From Glandiceps talaboti (lineage: Eukaryota; Hemichordata; Enteropneusta; Spengelidae): a stretch of 64,000 bases of DNA. Below, in pieces: positions 27,201 to 40,197 of this stretch. Location: NCBI RefSeq assembly GCF_964340395.1, contig NC_135551.1, forward strand, positions 17,334,503 to 17,398,502, written 5' to 3'. Under the pieces are notes generated by a model. That model saw only the letters and a program-made list of their open reading frames with translations, was not told the DNA's origin and searched no databases. A program made the translations under genes and the position numbers. Each line of letters begins with the position of its first letter. The stretch's first letter is position 1.

Positions 27201-28380
27201 TGCTTGCTCAAATTGGGGGTATCATCACCTCATAGTCCCTTGGTATGCCATAGAAGATTCTCCTTCAAAGTGATGGCTTTATGTACAAGAGGAAATTTAA
27301 TTTTTACTAAGATTCCAGATTTCTTTTCACTATTACCAGAGTTCTGAGACAAACTGTTTTGATTTCTACATGACATGGTTTCATTTAAAAATACTGTATT
27401 ACTTGAATATAAAAGGATAGCAATATATAGTCTAAAGATGTAACTAATTCTACCAGAATCTAGAAAGAAAATGAGAAAATAAAGATAAATAATTGTGGTA
27501 ATTTAAAATAGTCCTCTGGCATGTGATTTCTTTAATGTTGATGGAATAGAAAATTGTTGTGAAAGAGGATGAAGGCTTCACTGTGCTTTTTAACTAAATA
27601 TCAATTGTGTAGGGTATCTAAAGTTTTAATGTCTATGTTGATACAGTGTGAACGTGATGTTTTGATCAGTTCTGATATTTTTGAACTTTTTCATTGAATG
27701 TTTTTATTTAGGAAGAGGTAAAGAAGTCAAGTGGATCCACTACAGACACAACTAACACAACATCACAAGCTGGAGCTGCAAATCAACAGATACCTCAAAA
27801 TCCTGTCAATCCATTCATGGCTTTCCAGCAACAATTCCGAATGCCCTATCCACCTCCAATGTTCATGACACCACAGTTCCAAGCTATGTTTCCTGGTGGG
27901 ATGATCCCACCAAACATGCAGATGCCAGGAAATGTTAATCCTCCACAGGCAGCCAATCAAAACAGCAATCCAACCCAACCAGCCAATCAACAGCCACAGT
28001 CAAATTTGAATCCTCCACCACCCTCACCACCACCACCACCACCACCACCAACAGCAACCAATCAGAGCTCTGACAGGACTGTCAATCAAAATGAACAGCC
28101 AATGGCTGGACAGGACAATCAAGTCAATCAAAGTCAAGAACAGCCAAGTGTGCGACATCGAAATGTGACTCAGGAACAAAACACACAACCAACACCACAA
28201 AGAAGGCCACCAACTAACACTACAACAGTCCAAAATAATCAAAACCAAGGTCAACGACGAGAAGAACGACAAAACAGCAGTTCTCTGGTTTTAATCATAC
28301 TTCTAAGTCTTGCCATTGCCGCACTTATGCTAAGACGTATTTACATAACTTATGAATATAAATTTGACTATGACCTATAA
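21230..28380 (+). CDS. UBE2J1: Ubiquitin-conjugating enzyme E2 J1 (ER membrane-anchored)
   Basis: Seven exons: 21230-21260, 22117-22190, 23308-23439, 24364-24448, 25201-25306, 26917-27049 and 27712-28380, giving 409 aa, all in phase. UBE2J1 is a tail-anchored ER enzyme that passes ubiquitin to misfolded proteins in ER-associated degradation with ligases such as HRD1. The N-terminus MQRDYSLRSPAVKRLMREA and the UBC core match human closely: DNLFEWHFTVRGPPDSEF, FPPEYPMKPPS and GKKICLSISGYHPETWQPSW, with the catalytic cysteine at residue 91, then IGFMPTHGHGAIGSLDYTP. The last exon begins a Pro/Asn/Gln-rich linker and ends with a membrane helix (LVLIILLSLAIAALML) and RRIYITYEYKFDYDL, as in the family. 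Human is 318 aa; the extra length is in the linker, including a short proline run around 28012-28049. A possible polyadenylation signal, aataaa, is at 29036-29041. Confidence 0.97.
22357..22719. mobile_element. Foldback element, 'cacaggctgag' family copy 1
   Basis: The left end taaaggggcacaggctgagt and the right end aactcagcctgtgccttttt are inverted. About 363 bp, in intron 2 of UBE2J1. A related pair is at 55902-56220. Confidence 0.72.
23541..23797. mobile_element. Foldback element, 'acaaccca' family copy 1
   Basis: Left blocks aagtaacactgaagtaaagc and catatcaagtgtaaaa pair with right blocks acactttactttggtgttat and ttttacacttgaga. The outer right end reads gggttgtacatg. It is in intron 3 of UBE2J1. 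Copies lie at about 53224-53873 and 60427-60695. Confidence 0.7.
23930..24190. repeat. Dispersed repeat shared with MAP3K4 intron
   Basis: The segment with aacaagaaggtcaagttatt, tatagtaatac and gtggagcagaaatatta resembles 41815-42010 (aacaagaaggtcgacttatt, catagtaatacatgtgaag, ttggagcagaagttatga) in the same order. Orientation is the same. No coding capacity seen. Confidence 0.65.
25714..26280. repeat. Tandem repeat of about 195 bp in UBE2J1 intron 5
   Basis: About three diverged units each contain atcagacagaaagcttca, then gatttgcatatca or aatttgcatatca, then catcattt. Two units end in a segment resembling the end of exon 5 plus its donor (see finding). Units start near 25724, 25953 and 26164. 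Confidence 0.75.
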
Positions 28381-29867
28381 TAATATTTTATGTTATTTAT
28401 ATAATATTAATTTTGGAAGTTAACAAGGAACGTTTCGACATCAATTTTTGAAATATTAAAATATTGTATTCAGCAATAATTGATTTCTAATTAGGCTATA
28501 CATTTGAACCTAGTAAGGTTTTAATTCAAAGTTTTATTAAGTTATAATAACCCTGTATTTATAAATTCATGATGTCTATTACTCTTCTCTGTTTTGTCTC
28601 ATAAAAAGTAGATATTTTACTCATCCGTGTCGTGAGTTTGCTGGAAATCAAAGTATTTTTAGATTTTATTTTATTTTATTATTGTCATTTTTTGAGTGGA
28701 AAGGGAAACCTGTTTTATGTTTAAAAAGATGTAATGGAGTAGTATCATTATTACAGCTGATAATGTGAGATATTACTTTGGCAAATGTACCGTACTATTT
28801 GGTGATGGACGATAAAGACACATACTGATGCTATTGTTGATGTGTATCATGGGAGATTATACAAGCGGATAGATTACAGAAATGGGGAACAGTGGCATCT
28901 TCATTATGGAGATATAGTCATCCTGTAATCTTGATAGTGTAAACATGAGAAGTCCCCGAAACTGTTCTCTGGGAGATCATGGAAGTCTACAAAATGAACA
29001 CCACATACAACTTCCCATAGACATTTAAAGCTAGAAATAAAGTTGAATGTGTACGTGTTACCTCTAGAGAAACACACACTGCCGTAATGTGAGTGTAATT
29101 ACATGAATGTCCATTGATAGCTTATAACAACTTGTTGCAATATAACTTTGGTGTGTGTCTAGTTTAGCTTGCCGATAGTCCAGCTGCCATTGTCATAAAG
29201 TTCCCCTGATGAACCAAATTAATTTGGAGATTAGCTGTCAAATATATTTACATATTATGTACGCGTTTTCCCATAATGCAATAAATCACTAAAAGTTTTC
29301 CTGTATCACGTGTATAACCATTCTGCTTGAAATTTTAGTAAGTTGATTGTGTCAGATACTACATACATTATGCATTGAACTTGTGACTTGTGTGCAATGT
29401 TTATTGTACTCTGTAAGATACGACATTCATTCCATGCTATCCACTGTTACTCAGAAGCGTGATAGGACTTAGCTTACTGTCTATGTTTATTGATGCATAT
29501 GCATTACAAAAAAAAAATATAACACATCTCTGGATCAGTTTATATTCAAGTATACTAACATTATATGATGTAACTCTGAATTTTTTGAATCCGAGTTCAA
29601 GCACCTCGGCACCAACAACATAGGCTATAAATTCCCTATTTTCTGTTTTGAACCTGTTCAACTTGGCTTAGTGAGCAGAATAGCCGGCCCGAGGGGTGTA
29701 GCAGCAAGACTAGCAATTGGTATAACTACACGTTGTCATGATGCCAGTCATTTCTTTGCACATCATGTAAAAATACAGAAAATATGAGTTATGAACTTGT
29801 TGTTATCGTATCTATGTATTAAAGCAGCAATAAATTATATACTAATTTATAGTATGTGTATGTTTTG

Positions 29868-29899
<32 letters not shown>

Positions 29900-30843
29900 G
29901 CATTTATGTGTATACTGTATGTGTGTATTTATGTGTATACTATGTGTGTGTGTGTGTGTTTGCATGTATGTATATATGTATGTATGTGTGTGTGTATATG
30001 TGTGTGTCTGTGTATGCATGTGTGCGTGCGTGTGTGCGTGTACATGTGTGTGTGTGTGTGTGTGTGTAAGCATGTAAACATATGTATGTATATGCATAAA
30101 ATACAGCTATGCAGACTAAAATTGAGCATAATTTTTCTTGTGGGAAAAATATGAAGGTTCAAGTCTGCTGATCTGTTTAAGCCTTTCACATGAAAATATA
30201 AATATTACGTACAATTTCTATAATGTGTTATATAAACCATTATTCATCTTATCAGAATATTATGCTTGGTTTTACTCACCCAATGAGAATTTTACACATC
30301 AAGAGCATCTAACTGATGTTTGCATTCTTTAAAAAAACATGATAAAGAATTGAAAAGTTTGAGTGTGTGTTGAACAAACGAAAATCAATTCAACTACAGA
30401 GAATGTACACTTCGTGTGGAGTTTAAAAGAATTTTATTATATGCATTTTGACAATATTTTCCTGGGTAAAGTAAAATACTTATAATTTTGAAAATTCTTG
30501 ATTTCTCCAAAATATGATTGAAACCAAATAAACATATGGGGAAAACGTCACCGTTTAATAAAAAAACAAAAGGTGCGAGGATTTTAATTTTATGCCCGTT
30601 GAGGGGAGCGAGTGCATAATGACCTTTAATTATGTCCTCTTTCAAGATGTTTATTCTTTTGTATGTATGACCCGCATTTATGATAAAAAATGAATAATAA
30701 ATATATTTTGTAGATCTAGAATTACGTAGAATAATATCTTTAGATGGTGTTGATTATTTCTTTTAAATGTTGTCAGTCATTTAAAAACAAATGCTATATA
30801 TTCTCCTGGCGTAAAAAACCTGAGTGAATGAAAAACATACAAA
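28381..30843. other. UBE2J1 3'UTR and UBE2J1-MAP3K4 intergenic region
   Basis: The UBE2J1 3'UTR probably runs to just past aataaa at 29036-29041. A compound (gt)n/(gtat)n microsatellite of about 210 bp covers 29866-30080. Sequence from 30080 to 30843 shows nothing recognised except the AT-rich approach to the MAP3K4 start. Confidence 0.6.
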
Positions 30844-33800
30844 ATGGCGGAGGGAGAGGACGTCTTTGCAAGTGTCTCTGATCCAATAAGCATCATCGGT
30901 GATGACAGGTTCGTAGATTGAAATTGTGTCGTATGCAGGCATTCAACGTATACGATATTTTTCTCACAGTTGGTCGTTCATTGCATTTTAGACAGTTTAT
31001 TTTGCTATGGTGTGAGTTGCCGGTACGCGGTGACCCAACATGATGTACAATCAACATACCTGAACTTACGAAGAAATAACCTTCCGTCGAGTTTTGAAGT
31101 AGATATGTAGGGTTATTGAATGTCTGTAGGTGTTTTTCAGGCCCAAGATTCAAGTTGATGACTTTGTTATACTTTGCCATGCAGCAACTAAAATACACAT
31201 TGTGATTCATCTCTGGATTGGACTAATGACAGCGTTTAACTTTCATTTCTTTCATGAAATATGTGATGTTATTAATATCACTTTTTACATCCTCTTCCGA
31301 CAGGAATGGCAGGGGTGCAAACGTTGCCGAGGAACTGAACTATCGGCGCTACTACAGACGTGACGTCGGTGAGAATGGTGACGCCGGCGGCGATGATGAA
31401 GATGATGATGATGAGGAAGACGACTCCCCAGATTATCCCGTTTACGGCACGACACCTCCGGTCAGTAAACGAGAGATGAAGAAAATGTCCTTGAAAAGCA
31501 AACACGTCCCTAGAGTACCGAAAGTAAATGTCAAAATAGTACAAGAGAGTAAAAAACTGAGGAAAAATTCGGGCAAGGATGAAAACCTACCGTCACAAGA
31601 ATATGTCAAAATTCAAGTCACCGAATCTGTGAGTGAGGACAATAAAAATAGTTTAGAATACAAACGAGGTAAAAGACTATCAAGGGTGGAGAGAAATCAA
31701 CAGCGAGATATCAAACACAGTGAGGCAATGTTTGTGGAGACAGATGCACATGCAGGGGGACCATCAAACAGGACAGTTGGACTGATAGCATCCCCAATCC
31801 AAAAGTTAGACTCTCCAAATCATTTTAAGACTCTCAACTACCTTCCCGTCAGTCCTCAGCACACCCCTGAAAAGGTGCTTGCCAAACGACAAATCTCAAG
31901 TCCGAAAATCGAGGAATGTCCAGCAGATAGAATGGCTTTCTATAAAACATTTTCTCTGTTGATAACGATAGGAAGTCAAAAGAAAACTGACCCTCAAGAT
32001 GAAAAGTTTGCGATGACCAGACAACAGAGTCAGCAGAACATGTTACAAGCGAGATGGCCGGAAGTTCTGTGGTTGGCACTTCAAGCATGGCAGGCTAGTC
32101 GGACAATGGAAGAGCAAGATCTGTACTTGTGGGATAGGAGGCAACAGGTTTTAGACGTTCTGAACATGGTACTAAACTTTCAAGTCCCAACATCGCCAGT
32201 GAAACCAAAACCAATTGCTGGTACAATCACATCTGCATCATCATCCTCTGCATCAACTCCTGTTGCTAAGACACCGTTTTCCCCTGTTGCTAAGGAAGTG
32301 CTTTCCCCATCATCATTGTCTTCGACATCAGAGAATTCTTCATCAACTAACACAGCAAGCCTTCCACATAGCAACATAGATTCAGACAGTGGAGGTGTAA
32401 GTCCTCCAGTCCTGGAACAATCAGATCCTTCTGATGAACAAGTAAATACTGTAAATAATGACAGTGATATTACAGAAAGTAGTGTTGGTTCTAGTAATAG
32501 CAAAAGACAGAGTCTAACTCTGGACTTCAATGAGGCTGGAACGACAAAGGGTAAATCTGTGAATGAAGAGTCAGAACAGAGCCAGCCTAGTCCATCAAGA
32601 TCATTTACACCATTTAGTCTGATCAGTTCAGATGACATCGCCCAACAGCGAGAAGCATTATTACATGTGACTTGTCTCATGAATAAGCTAGAAGCTGTAG
32701 AAAACTTATACCCAAACTTAAAAGCTCTGAAAAGGGAGTACCCAGACTATGCAAGCGAGAAATTCCAAGGACGAATCGAGACCCTATGTTTGTGGTTAAA
32801 CATCACAAAGGACATGAGTCAGAAACTTAAACTCATGGCGAAGACTCTCGGAGTTGATGAAATCGATCACCTAAATTGGCCGGGATTGGATAACGAAAGT
32901 CCTAAGTTTCTCCCACCCGACAGTGATGATGGGGAAAGGGAAGGAGAGGTTGTCTTTGGTATTGAGACACCAAAAAGGGGCAGTCTTGCACCTTTGGAGG
33001 AAGATAGCTTTGAGGTTGCACCTTCTGATTTTAGTACGCCCTTGAAGAGGCGAGGATTTAGCAGTAGTTCGTACAATAGATCAAGTCTGCCGAGTATTGG
33101 GGATGTTGGGTTTGGAACCTGGATTTACAGACCCTTTGTTGACAAGAGTCTCAAACAAATGGGACTTAGGAAGATGATAGAAAGACTGCGAGATTTGCTA
33201 GATGGCACATTACAACGAGCCAAGCAAGCCCTGCAGCGTCCAAGTGATACGTTTGATGTGGACAGAGCCATGCAAACACATTCAGATCGCAGCAAACGAT
33301 CAAGACATCAATCGACATCATCAAGCTACATGGTAAGAATTAAGTTTTCATCTTAACATAGAGTTCACCTCTGAAATAAAGTCTTTAAATTTCTGCTGTT
33401 ACTTTGTTCAAGAAAAGTCACACCATTTCTCAGTTTTAAAAATAAAATCGATGAAAAAATGTGTACAAATTTTTGAAATACATGTACATGATGTAGGGGT
33501 CAAAATTTAGTCATTTTAGAATCCAATATGGCTGCTGCATAAATTACATTTTAAAGGTTAGATATTTCTAAGAACACAAGATGGTGAACGCCAAATTTCA
33601 TATATATACTGTATATATAGAAAGATCTTGTTCAACTTATGTTTGACTGCAGTCAATATCATGTGTGCCCTAGTGATAGCCAAAGTTTGTTGCATGTCAA
33701 AATGAGGAAAATTGGCATTTCTTGTGAGTCACCACATAGTAAGAGATCATAGGGGAACACCAAATTTTGGTGTGTCACTAGAAATTGTGTGCATCAATGG

Positions 33801-36800
33801 CGTGTCTAATAGGGTACACTGGTCACATAGTAAAAAATACATGTACATGTAGGGGACTGCCAAAGTTTGGTGCATCACTAAAAGTTGTGTGCATCAGTGG
33901 AATGTCAAATTGGCTTGGAGAGCACACTGGTCAGTATACAAAATGCATACATTTGTACATGTACATGTACATCCACAATACAGGCTAAATCTCCTACAGA
34001 AGCACACCTGTTGTCAAAGTGTGTTAGCGGATGCAGGAAGTCTTTGAAACAGATGGTGTCTCTGTCAATGTCATTTTTGGTAAAAAAAAAAATTGTTATA
34101 ATTTCATATTCATGTATAATTTTGTATGAATTGCTAGTTACAGCTGCACCAGTCACTAGACATATTTCAATGTTCATACACAAGTTGTCTTCTAGTTCTA
34201 TATTTCGTTATTCTGTCAGATCCAGTTAGACACTGAAGAAGGACAAGTCAAAACATGGCTGTTTCCCATTCAAATCAATCAACTTGTCTGAATGATAGTG
34301 CTTCTGTTATGAATATACAATTAATACACTCGAAATGTTATAATTTCAATATGTTTTAAATTGTTGGAATAATAAGGCAATTTCTTTGACAAAATAACTA
34401 TCACTGTATCAGTTTAGGCCTAAAAACATTGTGTAGTTCCAATTTCGTTAACCAGAAACAATTCTTTCTTTTTTTTGCCTTATAATACAAATACATTTGT
34501 TTTGTATAACTACAGGGAATGACATTAGAATACGAATCAGACTGCAAGTTTTAGCATAATTTGATAACTGTGTATAGATGCATATGTGTAGAGTTTGGTC
34601 ATTTCAACTAAAGATGCTAATCTTAGATTCATTTGACCTATGACCCCACAACCTATTTATTATTAGATAGGAGGTCAAGCAGGTCAAAGCATATATTCTG
34701 CAGTCTGGTAGGCGAGAGGCTATCCCTGTCTAGATGTTGTTAAGGATATTTGTATCTTAAAATGGATAGCTTTAGTCTAGACTAATAATCTGGTTGTAAC
34801 AGGCTGAAATATATATAAGTAATATTAATATTAATTTGAAAGTCAGTCAAATCAAAGATTTTATGTAAGTATTATAAGATAATATATAAAATATAACTTT
34901 ATTACAACGTTTACCCAAAAAATTGACAATTCTATCTGGGTACATACATGTAAGTGTAATATAGATATTAAAGAACACTACTTAGGGCCTAAAAAATAAT
35001 TGTGTTATTCCGGTTACCCGACCCCACCTAGTTTTTCACTGCTGACCCTAAACTTTTTTACATATTCGAGAAAAAAAATTAAAATCACAAAATTTGTGTA
35101 GTCTCACACAAGAAATAGTGGATGCCGAAACTGACATCAACTTAAAAAACAAAACAAAGTAAAACTGTTCTTCCAATCTGTAATGGCTGTACATCTGATA
35201 AGAAGAAAAAAAACGACACAGAGACCATATGGAAAACAATGGAAAACCTGAACTAGACATTCACACACACAAAAAAAATATAATGAAATGAAATAAAAAA
35301 TCTACCTACCCACCTATTCTCAAATTGAGTGTAATTGGAACCACACGGTTTTTTTTTATTACATGTAATGGTGTCAAATTTTTACTGCCAAAATTATCAT
35401 TGCTGGTATGTTTCAAAGATCAGACATGTCTGCTAAGAGCGTAATTCAACCAAGAAACATCAACAACAACAACAGTGATACAATGTACATGTAAATAATC
35501 ACCATCCAATTAGACTGTAAGATACATGTATGTCTTGTTGTTTGTTCAGTCGTATTAGGCTTCTCAGTTAACCATGACATGAGTGGTGCTGGCTGATAGC
35601 GTGGCATGAATGTCTGTATCTTACAATGTACAGACTACTGTACCATCATCCAATAATGATTAGTGGTGCAAAGCAGATTGATGCTATAAACAGAGACTGT
35701 CGTATCAAGTTGAACACAGCAAGCTGTTTGAATTTTGCTCTCAAGGTTTGTGTTAGTAATCAGAGTGTGTCCATGGTGGTTTACATCGTCGCAAACCATG
35801 ACCGTTTTACGGTACCATATTTAACCAACTGGTCCCTACTGGGTTCGAAGTGTACAAATGTATATGTAGCGGAAGAAATAACAGCTCTGGTCTGCAAGAA
35901 TGGGTGGTTTATTACTCACATTACATTTGTAATTGGATGGAGATTACGTATCGTGGATTTTGTTAAAATTGCTTGGTTGAATGTGATCTCTAAGATATGA
36001 TACATGTACATGTATATCAGGGGTGAACAAATCCACTGGTCCTGGGTCCGGGACTAGCAATTTTTTTGGGCGGACCACACAAATTTTACCTTGTCTGGTC
36101 CGTTGGACCAGTACCTTACTGTTATTAACTATGTTAAAAAGTTGTCTGAATATACAGATTCATAGGTAAGATTTAATGTTTCACATTAGCAGGACCTGGG
36201 ACCACTAATTCTTTCAGCAGGACCACTGGATTTTTTAAGGCACCGGTCCGGGGACCACCAGTTCACAAAATGATTTGTTCACCCCTGTATATGTCTACCA
36301 CACTCTTCGCAATCAAGGGGTTTGCTGATGTGTGAGGGTGCCATAAACACGGCAGGCCTTAGGCTTACAGACTAGCTGGAACGTGGCACATACATGTTTG
36401 ATTACTGAAACGGAACATAATTATTATTTTAATCAATACTTATGATGAAATTTTCACAAGTCTGATGTTTGATTTCATTATATTGTTTTATAGAGTCCTG
36501 ATGAGGATGGATTTCGTCATGGTTACCATCATGCATTGTCAATGTTAGAAGAGCACATGGCATCTATGGAAAGAAGAAACAGTTTAACATCGAGAGGTAC
36601 AAGTTGTCAAGATTTCATCTCAATGGGACTGCCTTCCTTCAGGTAATTTGTTAAATTTATTTAAGAAAAAACAGTAGGTGAAACAGGAGATGCATATTTA
36701 TATAAGTGCTGTTCTTATTTTATTTTATTTTTAATTTAATTTTTTTTTAATTATTATTTTTTTTTTAAATTGGTATGTTGTTTTATTTGTTAAAGCTTGT

Positions 36801-39800
36801 ACATGTTTGTATGATGCAAGGTCCAATTTGGGGTTGGATTAAAATTTAAAGTGTGAATAAAGATTGTCGGGTAATATAAAGTTATAGAACTTGAGTTTAC
36901 CTAGGACAGAAGCATTGATCACATGAATTGAAATCCTTATATGACTCCACTGAATATATGATAACATTAAGTGAGAACCTAGGATTGAATCATGGGCCTT
37001 TAAACCAAATGAATGTTCTTCTATAGATTTAAGTTTGTTGACAAATGATTGTACTGTTTTCATCTCTGTCACAATTGTTTACACATTGATACCAATACAG
37101 TGTGTTCAGTCTACTACCATGAATGGTTAGAAAGAGTAAAGCACAATGTTCCAGTTATGATAAAGACAAAAGATTGTATAGTTTGGCCACTAGGGGTGCT
37201 GTTCATGAACAGCCTATAGACTAGAAGTGAGGAGATTTCTAATCCTGACATCCATATGGCAACTTTAGCTTCTTTCAAAAGTGTACAATTTCAATCATGG
37301 ATACCAAGTGATACCAGCATTTAAAAGTTGGTTTGATCTATTTCTTGTAGGCCAACATATCTGTTCCTAGTACGTATAACACTAGACGTGATGCATGAAT
37401 GTTTACGACTACGACTTGAACACAAACCAAAAGCTGAACCGTCGTTACTCAGTATCAAACAGGCAAGTGTTTGTTTGTAAATCAAATATCAATATGTGTG
37501 TTTTACACTAACTCAAAGAATGGCGAGATGAGTGGATTTTATATTACTCTGTTTTGATTCAAAAATCTGACTTTGTTGTGTTACCATGCTTACTAAAGTA
37601 GTATGAGTTGCTGGTGAAGTCCTAAGTAAAAACAGTTGTTTTTATAAATGGATGTACATGTGTATGATGTGTGTTCAAACTTTGGGTTCTGGAGAGTCAT
37701 TTCATAGTCATCAGTTAACATTTTGTGTGATTGCTGAGACACAGAGTTGAAACTTAAATCATCATTCATTCAAGTTTGTGAAAATACCTTACATGTATGT
37801 CCTGCAGTAGTGTTCCCCCTTTAGTTTGAAAGAATCATTACCAGGTTTCACTTTCAAGATGGCATCCATAAGAAAGCACAACTCTTTGAATAACATGTTT
37901 TGATAAAAAAAAAAAAAACTTCTCTTTTTTTGTGCAGCTGATATCTGAATGCAAGGAAGTGATTACAGGTTCCATACTTATCAAACAGTACTATCACAGA
38001 ATGGTGTGTGGAGTATTATGGGATGCCAGACAACTCCAGGAAAAATTTGAAAATGATCTGGACGAGTATGAGAAAGACCTGAAAGACATGCTACATGTAA
38101 GTTGTTGTTAAACTATATATCATTACTTGATTTGTATAAAAATTTCTTGTTTTATAGCAAAATGTTTACTCACATTGAAAACCTATGTAGGTAATACCTA
38201 TTAGATATGTGTCACCCAAAGATGTCTACATTTCACCAAGCAGGTAAGTCTGAAACCAGGTGTGTCCATACCAAAGATTTGTAATGTTTTTGTGCCTTGA
38301 ATTGTAGCTGTAACAATGCCTTGAATCCTGTTTGAAAAGATGTCGGTAATTTACTATCGTTCATGTCTGAAAAAGTTTCTAGGGATCTTGCTCTAGCTTT
38401 GTCAAAAATAAGGGAATAACAGAATTGTTAGAACATGCCTTTTTCATAATATGACTACGTGTAGTTTAGAAATTGACTGGATCGAATTTCTTAATATATA
38501 CATTTTTTGTAGGTGTACTTTGACTACCTGCATAGCTGGATTCAGATGCTACAAAGGCTTCCCAATGCTTCCCTAAGTCTCAAGAATATCATCCAGGAAG
38601 AGTGGAGTTTTGCCAAGGAGATGTGTCCTCATATCCGGGGTGGTGAGGCCCAGGCTGGACAGAGGTTCTGGTAAGAGGACATTTTGAAAGATATGTGAAG
38701 AGCTTTATAAGATTCAATCTGATTAATTAGAAAACAAGAACAAATATTTGTGCTACATTTTGTACATATTCCAGTCAGTTGAAAACCTTGTAATGGCTTC
38801 AGATCACCATGAATTTGATCAGCTGTATTCATTCAAACTACCGGTACATTTAAGCTGAATAGTATCACAAACCTAGATAAAAAATTGTATATCACAATCT
38901 TTCATATTGATTGTGGGTGATTGTGAAATCAATAACACCAAAATTGTTGTTCCATAACAGATGTCTGTTTGAGGTTTAGTACAAAGTACAAATATGCTAA
39001 AAAAATTATTGCAGATCATTTGAAAACCCCAAAAATGTTAAGTCAGTGTCAGTAAAAGTGTTTGACACTGCCATACCTTAGGGTGTGCATCACTTGAATC
39101 AATGCAGAGTGCTGTTAGCCGGCCATGTTGAAACAGCGCCCTCAGTCGGTCACTCGTGATTTGACTTTTCTTTTGTTTTTCAGTGTCATGGCAACAGGTC
39201 TTCTGACATCCACCTCTGAGTTCCTGGCCCACAAGATGGATGAACTATGTTCAAATTTACAAGATAGTACGTCATTTAGTGAAACACTGAAAACAACTAT
39301 ATTGGAGTCTTGTCGGGGCTTCAAGGAATTATTCCATGAGACAAGGGAGAGAGCATCGAAAGCCTTGGGATTTGCCAAACTACTGAGAAAGGTACATGTA
39401 CCAAAAGTCAATTTATTTGTATTATAATTAGGATCAAATGAGTCGGAGTTAGGGGGCCAGGATTACCTGTGGCAGGATACTAAGAGAGCCAGAGCTAGGA
39501 TATCTAATTGAATAAAACTTCACTTTAAAGACTAGTTGTAACAAGGCCCCCTATGTCAGTTATTATATTAGTGAATATTGTCTAATCGTAAGTGTTATTT
39601 TACCTTTCAGGATCTTGAAATCGCTGCAGAATTTGCACCAGCTGTGCCGGTCAATGAACTTTTGACAACATTGCGAGATTCAGGTCATGTGAGGGTAAGT
39701 AGAACTTGTAAGCTGTTTGTATATCAATGCATATAGACTACATTTGTAAAATTTGATGTGAAAGTATATTTCATCCTATGCTTATCCTCAGATGAGCTCA

Positions 39801-40153
39801 CAAATTTTTTAGACCTTTGGAAGTACCATTGTAGTGTCATAGTCTAGAACCTATCTATGGCTTTGAATCAGAAGATATTCTGCACCATGTCTAGCGGAGT
39901 GAGAAATCATGAACCAAATGTTGTTCATGCAAATAAGTAAACCCCCCAACTGTTAGAATGAGGTAAACAGAGTGTATAGGTATAGTGTCCTCATATGATA
40001 AATGTACCAACCATATTTAGACACTATGTAAATCATCCTGACAAATGTACCAACCATATTTAGACATTATGTAAATGCCCACAATAAACACTAACTTATC
40101 ATTGAGCAGAATTCAGTGATTGATTTACAAAGACATAATGTTAATTGCTCTGA

Positions 40154-40197
<44 letters not shown>

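Noticed and set aside
35626-36000. 124-codon plus-strand frame in MAP3K4 intron 2
   Set aside because: No recognised domain, no splice support, biased AT-rich composition; length is possible by chance in a 3.2-kb intron.
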